Below are positions 1-8,531 of a stretch of DNA of 64,000 nucleotides, one piece after another. The number at the start of each line of letters is the position of its first letter. The stretch's first letter is position 1. The stretch is from DATNPX01 sp036702975 (GTDB taxonomy: Bacteria > Cyanobacteriota > Vampirovibrionia > Obscuribacterales > Obscuribacteraceae): assembly GCA_036702975.1 (NCBI GenBank), contig DATNPX010000059.1, positions 124,001 to 188,000 of the forward strand, written 5' to 3'. Made by a program: the position numbers and the translations under genes. The notes beneath the pieces were generated by a model. That model did no database searches, was not told where the DNA came from, and worked only from the letters and a program-made list of their open reading frames with translations.

Positions 1-526
1 CATATGTCGCATTGCCTGGTCTTGTTCCGCCAACCCAGTTTTGGGTACGCCTGAACTCTCCAGGCGCCTTTGTCCCTCCGCGCGCACCAGTCATCAAAAC
101 CTCATGGATTTCCTTGATTAATCGCATCGACATTGGAAATCCGTCTCTGAGCCGCTTAAGACCGTGGTTCATAGCGGCAACATAGTTGGATACTTCCTGA
201 ACATCATCCAAGGGAACACCAGGAGCCTCTGCGCTTTCGTAGAGGAGAAGGTCGAACAAAGAAGACTGCGTTCCTTCGATTTGCGAGGAAAGAACAGCTT
301 CTTTACGCACGTACATATAGAGGAAAAGCTGGGTATCCGGTAGCGCCGTCGCCAGTCCGTCCAGCCGCCCCAGAGACTGGCTGGCTTTTTCGACCAGACT
401 CTGCAGATCATCCATTCGCAGCCCAGGGGGCGGCAGCGCACGCGGAACTAGCGCCCAATAGGGTTCATCGCTGCCCGCAGCGCAGCGAATTTTCTCTCCA
501 AGCCTTTCCTTCGGATCAAAGTCCAT
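1..526 (-). CDS. Fic family protein (N-terminal part; gene runs off the left edge)
   Basis: The open frame starts at an ATG read leftward from 526 and continues to base 1, giving about 175 N-terminal residues. The segment EAVLSSQIEGTQSSLFDLL, near residues 70-88, is the hallmark of the Fic/DOC N-terminal domain; its S-x-x-E-G motif belongs to the inhibitory helix that restrains AMPylation. The catalytic HPFxxGNGR loop would lie beyond the window. Fic enzymes transfer AMP or related groups onto target proteins. The start is followed upstream by a dense inverted-repeat block, suggesting autoregulation, as is common where a C-terminal winged helix is present. Only the N-terminal domain is visible, so activity cannot be judged. 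Confidence 0.85.
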   Translation of the reverse strand, partial: MDFDPKERLGEKIRCAAGSDEPYWALVPRALPPPGLRMDDLQSLVEKASQSLGRLDGLATALPDTQLFLYMYVRKEAVLSSQIEGTQSSLFDLLLYESAEAPGVPLDDVQEVSNYVAAMNHGLKRLRDGFPMSMRLIKEIHEVLMTGARGGTKAPGEFRRTQNWVGGTRPGNATY

Positions 527-528
527 GC

Positions 529-598
529 TTATTAAAGGACCCTTTAATAACGAAAATCCTTATTAAAGGATACCGCACTTTCCTTTAATAAGGATTTT
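529..598. promoter_or_regulatory. Nested inverted-repeat operator upstream of the Fic gene
   Basis: Two inverted repeats lie directly before the Fic start. The first (529-550) has 10-bp arms TTATTAAAGG/CCTTTAATAA around AC. The second has perfect 18-bp arms, AAAATCCTTATTAAAGGA (553-570) and its reverse complement (581-598), around a 10-bp spacer. The core CCTTTAATAA thus occurs four times. This arrangement fits a repressor binding as dimers, probably the Fic protein's own helix-turn-helix. There is no T-tract, so a terminator is less likely. Confidence 0.65.
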
Positions 599-660
599 TG
601 AATGACGATAAAACCAGGCGGAAGGGTATGCCATCGGCCTTACTTTGCCTGACAGTTATC

Positions 661-1242
661 TCATGGGACGCACTTCGTCTGATGCAGCTGACTGACGTAC
701 TCCTCATAATGCGAATCTTCAGGATTTTGAAATCCATATTTGCCCGTGGACGTACCTGTCAAATAGTTGATCAAGCGGCCGGTTGCATCGAATTGTGCCT
801 CGTAGACACTCTTGTCGATTGGCTTGGGAATCTCAAGTTTGGTCTCAACGACAGTTTGCTTCGCGACGAAAGGATCGTTCCCGTTCCAGCCAAAGTCAAT
901 TTTTGTAAGCTGCAGCGTTTCTCCGTCGAGCATACCGTGGTCGTAATAGGCCACTCGCTTGCCGTCCTTGTATTTGTCGCCGTTTATGCGCGAGATCATG
1001 TTTGGATCATGCGGATCTGCACCGTGAGGAACCATGGCGTACATGTCTTCGGTTTTGGGACTGAATAGATAGTACGTATCAGTCTCCTGATTATTGCCAG
1101 AGGTGCCGGTTACCTTCCTAGTTCTAGTGTCACGGTCATCTAGATAAGTTAGCCACTCTGTCATCAGAGGCGGTGGTACCTGCGTTGGCTTCGGGCAAGC
1201 CTTCACTTCGTCTGAAGGCGCGACAGACTCATTCTTCGCCAT
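661..1242 (-). CDS. Conserved-looking hypothetical protein
   Basis: A 193-residue soluble protein without a signal peptide or membrane segment; I do not recognise the family. It is rich in Asp, Thr and Tyr, with alternating short strands typical of small beta proteins. The start at 1242 (MAKNES) is chosen because GGAG lies about seven bases upstream. An in-frame ATG at 1287 would add 15 residues but has no ribosome site, and a TAA stop closes the frame shortly before it. It is transcribed away from the propeller gene at 1520, with about 280 bp between them. Function unknown. Confidence 0.6.
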   Translation of the reverse strand: MAKNESVAPSDEVKACPKPTQVPPPLMTEWLTYLDDRDTRTRKVTGTSGNNQETDTYYLFSPKTEDMYAMVPHGADPHDPNMISRINGDKYKDGKRVAYYDHGMLDGETLQLTKIDFGWNGNDPFVAKQTVVETKLEIPKPIDKSVYEAQFDATGRLINYLTGTSTGKYGFQNPEDSHYEEYVSQLHQTKCVP

Positions 1243-1519
1243 GAACTTGCTCCGGGCAACTCTTAGAGGAGGATACGGGAAAGCCATTCCGTGAGCAATA
1301 CCTATATCGCCGAAGGTGTTGCGATGTCTGCGTACTTACCCCACCATGAGTGCTGTCACGAAAATAATATGTAGCAAAGGTTTTCGGAGCATCATCCATC
1401 AGTCGACATCTGTTGCACCACGTCAGGGATAGATACTTTGCCAAAAACGCGTGCATAAAAACAAAGTATCGAGGGAAGGATCTCCCTAGTCCGTCTTGAT
1501 CATTTTTTGAGGAAAGACA

Positions 1520-2692
1520 ATGGAGCCGCCCATAGTTTATCTGGCGCAGGGAAGGCTGTTCTACAGAAACAATGGCACCGCCGAGCTCATTGAAAGCCAA
1601 TACGGGCAGGACGTAATGAAACGCGCTCTTGAACGTCAGGCCAAAAATGAGTGGAAGACTGCCGGCGGCAGCAGCGCCGCCCTCTATAGCCGTGGAAGCC
1701 TATGGGGAGCAGACAACGGCGCTAGCACCGTGGTCAAAATTAGCTCCGTAGTTCGGGGTCAATCAGAAAACGAACTTCTATACGTCGTAGCTACCGACTC
1801 TGTCGGCGGACTCTTCAAATACGACGTCCAATCCAAAAAGGAGACACGGATATTTCACAAGGAAAAGCTCTGGCTTTCAGATCTCTCCAGGCAGCCAGGC
1901 GGTGAAATGATCGCCTGTGGCAAGCGCATGCCGAACGCCACCTCACGGTTGGCGGTAATTAGAGGTCAGGACGTTAGCGAAGTCACCGAGGGAGACTCGG
2001 TTGACGAAGCACCATCGTGGATTCCCGGTGCTGGAAACAAGCTTCTTTTTCAAAGCGCCGGAGTCGGTCGTAATCAGAACGGCGTGATGATAGGCATTGG
2101 TCACGCCTCAATTCAAAAATTAGATTTAGATTCTGGCTCTATCACCACTGTGTTGGAAAACGAGTCATTCGATTTTTTGACACCACGACAAAATCAGAAT
2201 GGCGATCTCTTCTTCATTCGTCGACCCTACGAATCCGGAGTCAACAAACCATATCCGCTAAGCAAAATGTTCCTCGACGTTGTCCTGTTTCCATTTAGAT
2301 TGGGCAGAGCGCTCTTTCACTTTCTCAACTTTTTCTCTATTTCATTCTCAAAGAAACCCCTAACAACGGCTTCTGGGCCAAAAGTCGAAGGACCAGACGA
2401 AAAGACACTCTTTCTACGAGGACGCATGATCGACACACAGAAGTTTATTGAAGAACAGGGCAAAAATAACGAGGTATCATCATTGGTGCCGAAGAATTGG
2501 CAACTTGTCAAAAGAACGAGCGATGGCAAAGAAACAGTTCTTGCAGACTCAGTATTGTATTATGACTTCGATGCCGAGGGGAATCTGCTCTACACGACTG
2601 GCATGTCTGTATTCCGCATGGATACAAGCGGTAACGGCAAGATGCTAGTCTTTAAGGACAAGCTAGTTGACACAGTTGTTGTTCTGAACTAG
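1520..2692 (+). CDS. TolB/PD40-like beta-propeller protein
   Basis: A 390-residue protein made of repeated four-strand blades. Typical blade endings, of the form hydrophobic-x-Asp-x-x-Ser, occur at FKYDVQSKKETRIF, IQKLDLDSGSITTVL and VFRMDTSGNGKML. This resembles the WD40-like Pro-Asp repeat (TolB/PD40) superfamily. There is no N-terminal signal, but a hydrophobic aromatic stretch near residues 250-275 (DVVLFPFRLGRALFHFLNFF) could associate with a membrane or be an inserted helix. GAGG precedes the ATG at good spacing. The role is probably protein or ligand binding; the partner is unknown. It ends 15 bp from the convergent cupin gene. Confidence 0.7.
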   Translation: MEPPIVYLAQGRLFYRNNGTAELIESQYGQDVMKRALERQAKNEWKTAGGSSAALYSRGSLWGADNGASTVVKISSVVRGQSENELLYVVATDSVGGLFKYDVQSKKETRIFHKEKLWLSDLSRQPGGEMIACGKRMPNATSRLAVIRGQDVSEVTEGDSVDEAPSWIPGAGNKLLFQSAGVGRNQNGVMIGIGHASIQKLDLDSGSITTVLENESFDFLTPRQNQNGDLFFIRRPYESGVNKPYPLSKMFLDVVLFPFRLGRALFHFLNFFSISFSKKPLTTASGPKVEGPDEKTLFLRGRMIDTQKFIEEQGKNNEVSSLVPKNWQLVKRTSDGKETVLADSVLYYDFDAEGNLLYTTGMSVFRMDTSGNGKMLVFKDKLVDTVVVLN

Positions 2693-2707
2693 TTCATACG
2701 CAAAAGC

Positions 2708-3160
2708 TCAATACTCGCGCATTTCTCCCTTCGCCGGTACTGATGTTGGTGTCCCAGCTGTACCTGCATAAGTGACGATCAAAACCACTGGCGCGTCACC
2801 AGATTCACCACGATGTACTCGGTCCATAGACTCGGCAAATGCCTGTCCAGCATGATAGGTAACAGACTTTCCACTCGCCTGGTCATGTATTGTTAAATCG
2901 CCAGACAAAATGTAGCCGGCATTGGGAACAGGATGCGTATGCCACGGCAACGCGGAATGAGGAGCAATCGTTATCTTCAGCACCGTTAGTTCCGGAGGTC
3001 CAGATGGATAGTGCGTATATTTCGTTCCATCCCACGAATGATCAGACTGAGTCAGAACTTCCTTTTGTGCCGTCGCTACAGATGGCGCTTGTGCCTGACC
3101 CAATGACGACACACACACCAGGGCTGTTATTGCAACAATTAGTCGGTTGAATGCTTTCAA
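2708..3160 (-). CDS. Secreted cupin-domain protein
   Basis: A 150-residue protein with a signal peptide (about residues 1-24, ending GQAQA) and one cupin domain. The first cupin motif is visible as LPWHTHPVPNAGYILSGDL, where His-x-His and the later Glu/Asn positions usually bind a divalent metal. The second motif lies around residues 105-125 (HAGQAFAES...VHRG). The start is TTG at 3158-3160, supported by AAGGAG upstream; no better ATG exists. Periplasmic single-domain cupins act in small-molecule binding or as oxygenases or isomerases. The substrate cannot be deduced. Confidence 0.8.
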   Translation of the reverse strand: MKAFNRLIVAITALVCVSSLGQAQAPSVATAQKEVLTQSDHSWDGTKYTHYPSGPPELTVLKITIAPHSALPWHTHPVPNAGYILSGDLTIHDQASGKSVTYHAGQAFAESMDRVHRGESGDAPVVLIVTYAGTAGTPTSVPAKGEMREY

Positions 3161-3394
3161 AATAACTCCTTATCTACACTCTCCAGATCGAATTGATGTT
3201 CACGACCGAATTGCAACTCGAACACGACATCGTTCCGGTTGTCAAATGCAACCACATTCGGTAGCACTCGACATAAGCCATACTGGCGAACTAAATCCCC
3301 GAAAAATAGTCATAGAATACGAGCGAAAACGATTGTACCTCTATTTCGAGCCCGTCGAAACACGCCAGGGCACCTAGACACCTGGCTGTACGGC

Positions 3395-3802
3395 TTAGTC
3401 CTCAATTGCATTAATGCCAAGCTGCCTGCTTCGCTCAACATTGTCCTTCATTGCCTTGAGCACTTCAGCGGAGTGCCCCTGCCAAGTTTCAATCTCACCT
3501 ACTATCAGAAGCGGTTCTCGAGAGCGATATGATTTTGTCGGATTCCCTGGAAATTTCTTGTCTGTCAGATTGGGATCATCCACAATTGTGCCGGTGGGTT
3601 CGACAATGTAGATTCGCCCCGGACCATCTCCCAATGCCAGTTCCGCGCCCCAGATGGCAGCATCCAAGGTGGCGGTGAGGTAGACATATTTCGACAACTT
3701 CCTTTCACCGTAGTTAGAAGCGTATCCGGGCTCAATCAGCCCTCCGAGCTTTAGATTGGCCTTCGTGCCATGGTAGAACAGTTTCAAATTCAGATTGTCC
3801 AT
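3395..3802 (-). CDS. arr: Rifamycin ADP-ribosyltransferase (Arr family)
   Basis: The 135-residue protein matches Arr along its length. FYHGTKANL holds the NAD-binding His, YVYLTATLDAAIWGAEL the conserved Tyr, and DDPNLTDKKFPGNPT with SYRSREPL the conserved Asp region and rifamycin pocket. Arr enzymes ADP-ribosylate the C23 hydroxyl of rifamycins and inactivate them. The ATG at 3802 is preferred; a TTG at 3868 would add 22 residues with no family resemblance and only a weak GGG site. The gene stands alone on the minus strand. Small Arr proteins also occur in bacteria with no known rifamycin exposure, where the native substrate is unknown. Confidence 0.9.
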   Translation of the reverse strand: MDNLNLKLFYHGTKANLKLGGLIEPGYASNYGERKLSKYVYLTATLDAAIWGAELALGDGPGRIYIVEPTGTIVDDPNLTDKKFPGNPTKSYRSREPLLIVGEIETWQGHSAEVLKAMKDNVERSRQLGINAIED

Positions 3803-4005
3803 ATGCTTATCCCAGTTCTGCGGTTTACAGCCTGGCGATTCTAAGCCAGGACCTGGGACTTGCGGCAATCCCGCAATCTTGCCTTATAATTAGAAAAGAC
3901 GAACGCAAGCTGCAATTAGCGAAGAGTCAAAACATACGATCCTAAAACCAGAGCCGCAACATGACAGGGTGGCACCGTATTTGGTTCTAAACAGATTGCG
4001 TACAA

Positions 4006-4236
4006 TCAACTGTTAGATTCAGTCGCTCGCTTTTCTTTAAGCCAAACATCGAGTATAAGACGAACGCGTTCCTGACACTCATTCGATTCTGTATGTCTGT
4101 CATGAAGAAGATAGAACTCGGCTAATTGAACAAGCACAAAGCCTGTTTGCACATGATTGGGTCCACAGCGAACTTCAGCAGCTCGCAACGCTTCTTTCAA
4201 TCTTTGTTCTTCTTCTTGCATGAACACATACTGCAC
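4006..4236 (-). CDS. Small TPR-like protein
   Basis: A 76-residue helical protein. The order of residues (ALRAAEVRCGPNHVQTGFVL, then LAEFYLLHDRHTES) follows the extended tetratricopeptide-repeat pattern A-x-x-x-x-G-P-x-H-x-x-T-x-x-x-L-x-x-L-A seen in kinesin-light-chain-type TPRs. It could be a minimal two-helix adaptor or the remnant of a longer TPR gene. The first start is GTG at 4236; an ATG five codons in is equally possible, and neither has a convincing ribosome site. Treat as a probable but unproven gene. Confidence 0.4.
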   Translation of the reverse strand: MQYVFMQEEEQRLKEALRAAEVRCGPNHVQTGFVLVQLAEFYLLHDRHTESNECQERVRLILDVWLKEKRATESNS

Positions 4237-4521
4237 GGAAGGAATGACAACAATTGAATTAAAGAATGCAGTTGTTGCAATCAGCTTGCAGGAGGAACCG
4301 CGTAGGCTTGCTCTCCTAAAGATTGTTCAGTCGCCTAGTCAGTGAGAAAAACCGTGTTGCAGCCGATCTCCAGTCTGTTATGCGTGCCCAATAGATCCGC
4401 GTTCCTAGGTAACAACGCAGGCCGGTTATGCAGCGTGGGTTATATGGCCGAGAACAGCAATTGTCAGATCCGCTGAGTTCTAACAATTGCTGAAATCATT
4501 TGACATTTTTGCCGCTAACCA

Positions 4522-5082
4522 TTAACGGCGAAAGCGTCCTCCTCCTGCATGCCTGCCCTCTGCACGTCCACGCCTGGCGGCATCCGCCCCCTCTTCGTGA
4601 CCGTAATGATCGGCGGCAGCACCAGCTTCCGCACCGTGCCTGGCAGCATCGGCTCCTTGTTCGTGTCCGTAATGATCGGCAGCTGCACCAGCCTCAGCGC
4701 CGTGACGCGCGGCGTCTTCCCCTTGCACCGCTCCGTAGTGTGCAGCAGTAGCACCCGCTGCAGTACCGTATCGTGCAGCTTCTGCTCCTTCCGCTGCTCC
4801 ATAATGCGCGGCAGTAGCACCCGCCGCAGTGCCATATCGTGCGGCTTCGGCTCCTTCCACTGCTCCATAACGAGCGGCGGCAGCACCTGCGGCTGTACCG
4901 TAACCGGCGGCACCGTATCCAGCAGCCGGCGCCCCAGGAACTGCGCCATACATTGCAGCTCGCCGCTCCTCAAGTCTCTCGAGCAACATTCCACCCTGCG
5001 CGTATCCGCATTGGGTCCCCCCGAATGTGAAGGCAACGGTCAAACCAAACAAATTCAACATCAAGCGTTGATTGAATTTCAT
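4522..5082 (-). CDS. Secreted Ala/Gly/Tyr/His protein built of 11-residue repeats
   Basis: A 186-residue protein with a signal peptide (about residues 1-29, ending CGYAQ), a short charged helix (LLERLEERRAAMYG), then about ten tandem copies of an 11-residue unit, AAxYGxxxGAx. The x positions alternate between a small/Thr version and a Glu/Asp version, so a 22-residue superrepeat is visible. The last copies replace Tyr by His and Arg, and the tail is Arg/His/Gly-rich. The protein is outside the inner membrane, and spaced glycines suggest glycine-zipper-like or amphipathic helix packing. No family recognised; possible roles are structural matrix, metal binding through His, or membrane association. 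Confidence 0.7.
   Translation of the reverse strand: MKFNQRLMLNLFGLTVAFTFGGTQCGYAQGGMLLERLEERRAAMYGAVPGAPAAGYGAAGYGTAAGAAAARYGAVEGAEAARYGTAAGATAAHYGAAEGAEAARYGTAAGATAAHYGAVQGEDAARHGAEAGAAADHYGHEQGADAARHGAEAGAAADHYGHEEGADAARRGRAEGRHAGGGRFRR
4566..4920 (-). repeat. Coding tandem repeat, 33-bp unit (66-bp superrepeat)
   Basis: This DNA encodes the 11-residue units of the secreted protein above. Consecutive units share long blocks such as GCAGCATTC-like GC-rich stretches with graded divergence. The central units are the most similar, a pattern expected of expansion by slippage or unequal recombination. Confidence 0.7.
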
Positions 5083-5390
5083 CCTTTTTTACTCCTGCCG
5101 CGGGATGCCGCGCCGAAAACGGTCAACTCACCCAGAATAAGGTTGACCCACGAAAAGCGGCAGTATAAACCACAATAGCAAGCCGCCCGCGAACCCGGTA
5201 TCCACCTTTCTAGTGGCAATCCGTAATTTTGATCACCCTCACGAGTCTATTGTGCTGTTCGGTCAGACCTTACCGGTCCTCGGGCCTTTCGGAGCGATTC
5301 TGAAATAACTTGCACCAAAATTCGTACACCAAAATACCTACATAGTATGGTTTCATGATGTTCGTCGGCAGAACAAGGACAACCTAAATT
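5083..5390. other. Intergenic region between divergent genes
   Basis: About 308 bp separate the repeat protein (leftward) from the DUF4239 gene (rightward) and should hold both promoters. Short open frames here overlap neither a ribosome site nor a recognisable motif. I see no strong hairpin or repeat. Confidence 0.5.
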
Positions 5391-6191
5391 TTGAATTCTA
5401 CGGTAATTGCATCAATTGGCCTTCTGGTGCTTGTACTTATCGCTTTACTCGGTCACCACATGGTGCGAGCGAAAGTAGATGCGGAGGCCCTGGAACAGCA
5501 TCAGAGTACAGGGTATGCCGTACTCGGATTGATCGGAACTCTATTTTCTGTCTTGATCGGCTTCATGGTCGTCGCTTCACTAGACAACTATCACGATGCA
5601 AAGCAACACGTGCAATCGGAAGCAAATGCCCTGGGAAACATCTATCGATTAGCGCACGGGCTATCAGACGTTGACCGACTTCGAATACGTCAGTTGTGTC
5701 GTGAATACTGCAACGCAGTAGTTGACGATGAATGGGCAAAAATGGAAACCAAAGAGAACAGCGATATCGCTTGGGAGAAATATAGACTTCTTTGGGACGC
5801 GACTGTGTCTGTTCGTCCGAAGGACACTCGGGAATCAGACATCCACCAAGCAATCCTCTCTGCCAATTACACATTTGCTGAGAATCGACGCGCGCGCATC
5901 GTTCAGAGCCACAATGGCTTTATGCCTCCAGCTTTGTGGGTAGTCATCATATTTGGTGCCTGTATTACTATTGCGATTACCTACACTCTGTCGGGGAAAT
6001 GGGTTGGCTATCAGAGATTGATGATTGTGATTGTGTCGCTCAGCCTTGGTCTCAACTTGTGGCTTCTGGTCGTATTCAACTCACCATTTGCAGGCGAGCT
6101 TAAGATCAGCCCGAACATGTTCATCCTCGACCGGGATGTCATTTTCAAGGACTCCGACGCTCTGCCATTGTTCTTGAAGGATAAAAAATGA
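5391..6191 (+). CDS. DUF4239 (bestrophin-like) membrane protein
   Basis: A 266-residue integral membrane protein with four hydrophobic segments: about residues 5-24, 41-62, 183-203 and 210-230. The second, followed by ASLDNYHDAKQHVQSEANALGNIYR, is the typical DUF4239 signature; this family is described as bestrophin-like and its transport function is unproven. The central soluble helical part holds the LCREYCNAVVDDEW segment common to the family. The start is TTG at 5391, with AAGGAC a little far upstream. The stop lies 12 bp from the stop of the convergent GH85 gene. Confidence 0.8.
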   Translation: MNSTVIASIGLLVLVLIALLGHHMVRAKVDAEALEQHQSTGYAVLGLIGTLFSVLIGFMVVASLDNYHDAKQHVQSEANALGNIYRLAHGLSDVDRLRIRQLCREYCNAVVDDEWAKMETKENSDIAWEKYRLLWDATVSVRPKDTRESDIHQAILSANYTFAENRRARIVQSHNGFMPPALWVVIIFGACITIAITYTLSGKWVGYQRLMIVIVSLSLGLNLWLLVVFNSPFAGELKISPNMFILDRDVIFKDSDALPLFLKDKK

Positions 6192-6203
6192 TCCCGCCAC
6201 TTC

Positions 6204-8267
6204 CTAAGTTTCCTCAGCAGCACCAGGCATCTTCGCAGTAGCACCGGCCATATTCACTTCCAGCACCACAAAGCTGTTGAAGTTGTCCAAATTCATATTG
6301 AATATATGGTCAGCCTGAGTGACATTCGGAGCCTCTCCGTATTGAACACGATAGACAGAGTTATATGCAACACCAATTAAATAGGGAGTTCCATTCAACA
6401 GTCCATACACCCTGTAGTGAGACGTCGGAACGTAAATATCACTCCAATCCAACTCGGTAGCATTACCAAAGAATGTCTTAGACAAAGGTGGTGGCAGTTT
6501 TGTTGCAGTATCCAGAAAACCGAGCTGACCAATATAAGAGTGACCACCTGCGGTTTGTTGTGGATCGACCTGCAGATTGAGTCCAAACATCGTCTCATTT
6601 GCCAAATTCGCAGGCACCGGAAATTCCAACAATCTCCAGCCGTTTTTCAAGTCTCTAAACGTATGCTCTTTGAGGATGACGTCGGAAGCGTAGAGGATCT
6701 GAAGAACAGGCCGAACTGATACTGCATAATTTTTCACTATCAATTGAACGACATTTGTCGAAGACAGTTTGATTTCGGTTCTAAACAAGTCGAGTATAAA
6801 CGGCTGTCCGCCTACATCCGGCGGATCGATACTCAAACTGGAACCACCTGTGAATACATAGTCTGCCTTATCATGATAGATGGCCGTTGTATTACTTTTC
6901 ACCACTTTGCCATTAATTGTGAAGCGATAGGTTGGCAATATGCTTTGGTCGCTTAGATTGTTCCAAGTGTTTTTCGATGCAGTTACTGATTCAATGTTGT
7001 AGAAATCGCCCTCTCCATCATTGAAATAAGTTACAAACGGAGCCGATTTGACCATAGTTCGTTCCAAAAGGTAGTGCCTCATGCACTGATTTGGAGGAAT
7101 CGGATTCACAGGCACATTAGGGTCCGGCCACTTAAACAGGTCCTTTGTGCCGGTCCAAAATGCCTGATCGTTGTTGTGGAAAAAGCTCCGAGCGGGCAGC
7201 TCGTCGGTATTGTGACCTGTATTGTGCGGGCGAAAATCGTACATGACCCAGGCTGGGTAGTATATGCATACCCCCGTGAAATAGGCAGGCGGAGTACCAG
7301 TTGATTGGACTAAATCAAGGGCGGGAAAAAAAGTGCCCTTGTAGGGCGGGGAACCGTGGTTCACTGGGTCAAGCGAACAGTACAGTGAAGAGAAAACAGC
7401 GTCTCGATTCTTTAGGGCATTGGCCGGGTCTTTCTCTACAAGCGTTTTCCAAGAAAGTTCTGGAATGATGTATGAGTATTTCCCTCCCATGTATGGTCCC
7501 CACCAATAGTTGGGTTGGAAGTAAGTCACAGCCTCGAAGAAATCCCATTGCGCAGTATTCAAATAGTTGGCTGGAAATCCATTGTTGCTAAAACTGAAAT
7601 CGTACCAGGCAGTTTGACAGCCATTCTGTTTCAGAGTGGACAAAATTCGAATCATTCCTTGTCTAAGCTTCTCTTCCGGATATCCGTCATCGAATTGATA
7701 TTCCAAGTTAAACAAGTATCCATCAAATCCATAGTAGTTCTTTATAGCAAGAAGCAGCTCGATAGCTTCTTCCATGTATATTTTCGAAGGATCTGGATTC
7801 GACGGTTTCGGCGTCAGGAATGCAGCCACCTCGTCTTCGGTGTACTTCCCAATGTTTTCAGACCAGTTTAGACATACGGTGCCCAAACTTGGAACCCCAT
7901 TCTTGTGGGCTGCATTTGTCCAAACAGTTGGTGGAAGCGTGACCAGCTGGTGACCAAAGTAATACGATGCACCAACGTACTGCCAAAAGCTGAAGTTGTA
8001 GACGTTGGCGGCTGAACGTTTGCCCTCGTCGCCACGGGCGCCTTGACTCCATTGAGTAAACCAGGGGTCGTATTGAAACTCTCCCATATCAAAACCGATA
8101 AGACTGTTTACACCATTAGGTAGCTTGGCAACTCTATCAGCCAGAGGAACACGGGCGATGTTTGCTGCTTCTTTTAGCGCCTGCCAATCCCGAAGACCGG
8201 CCATAGTAGTTATGGCACTAATGGATGGCGCTCGGAGTGCAGTTTCAATTGCTGATGCGTTAGTCAT
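6204..8267 (-). CDS. Endo-beta-N-acetylglucosaminidase, GH85 family
   Basis: A 687-residue enzyme. Residues about 50-400 form the GH85 barrel. NFSFWQYVGASYYFGHQLVT and the later YYGFDGYLFNLEYQ carry family signatures, with N187 and E189 forming the catalytic Asn-x-Glu pair used for substrate-assisted hydrolysis. The C-terminal 250 residues are beta-sandwich-like and probably bind carbohydrate. The family cleaves the chitobiose core of N-linked glycans. There is no signal peptide even from the upstream ATG at 8330. The start at 8267 is supported by AGAAGG nine bases before it. Substrate could be host-type N-glycans or a related GlcNAc-GlcNAc linkage; how it leaves the cell is unclear. Confidence 0.88.
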   Translation of the reverse strand: MTNASAIETALRAPSISAITTMAGLRDWQALKEAANIARVPLADRVAKLPNGVNSLIGFDMGEFQYDPWFTQWSQGARGDEGKRSAANVYNFSFWQYVGASYYFGHQLVTLPPTVWTNAAHKNGVPSLGTVCLNWSENIGKYTEDEVAAFLTPKPSNPDPSKIYMEEAIELLLAIKNYYGFDGYLFNLEYQFDDGYPEEKLRQGMIRILSTLKQNGCQTAWYDFSFSNNGFPANYLNTAQWDFFEAVTYFQPNYWWGPYMGGKYSYIIPELSWKTLVEKDPANALKNRDAVFSSLYCSLDPVNHGSPPYKGTFFPALDLVQSTGTPPAYFTGVCIYYPAWVMYDFRPHNTGHNTDELPARSFFHNNDQAFWTGTKDLFKWPDPNVPVNPIPPNQCMRHYLLERTMVKSAPFVTYFNDGEGDFYNIESVTASKNTWNNLSDQSILPTYRFTINGKVVKSNTTAIYHDKADYVFTGGSSLSIDPPDVGGQPFILDLFRTEIKLSSTNVVQLIVKNYAVSVRPVLQILYASDVILKEHTFRDLKNGWRLLEFPVPANLANETMFGLNLQVDPQQTAGGHSYIGQLGFLDTATKLPPPLSKTFFGNATELDWSDIYVPTSHYRVYGLLNGTPYLIGVAYNSVYRVQYGEAPNVTQADHIFNMNLDNFNSFVVLEVNMAGATAKMPGAAEET

Positions 8268-8470
8268 GGTGCATTGCCTTCTGTGATTTTCTGTGAGTAC
8301 CCAGCCTTCTAGAACTCGAAACCAGAACAAGCGAACTTATTGGCGTAACATCAGGGCGTTCAGTTTTTTGATCATGCCCGGAGAACTTCTGACAATATCA
8401 CTATTTTTTCAATCTATATGTGACAAAGCGCAAACGACAATTAGCACCACCGGCAGTGACACCATACAGA

Positions 8471-8506
8471 TTCATCACCATTCTGGGTGAGATATCCCCG
8501 AGTGAG
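8471..8506. promoter_or_regulatory. Shared GGGTGA-x-ATATC element, copy A
   Basis: This 36-bp stretch lies about 205 bp upstream of the GH85 start. It aligns over its whole length with 12833-12869, upstream of the Asp-box gene, with about five substitutions and one indel. The common core is ATCACCATT, then GGGTGA, then ATATC, then CCCGA-x-TGAG. The half-site GGGTGA with downstream CCC is palindrome-like. A transcription-factor site is the simplest reading. Confidence 0.5.
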
Positions 8507-8531
8507 GCTAATCGGCAGCGATCAGCGATGT

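Noticed and set aside
598..1068. 156-codon plus-strand frame
   Set aside because: It is antisense to the gene at 661-1242, has no ribosome site of its own and gives a low-quality protein.
1229..1600. 123-codon minus-strand frame between two genes
   Set aside because: It overlaps the well-supported start of the propeller gene and has Cys/Arg-rich non-protein-like composition.
4515..5178. Long frames in three readings across the 11-residue-repeat gene
   Set aside because: Repetitive GC-rich DNA keeps several frames open; only the minus-strand frame 4522-5082 has a signal peptide and a regular peptide repeat.
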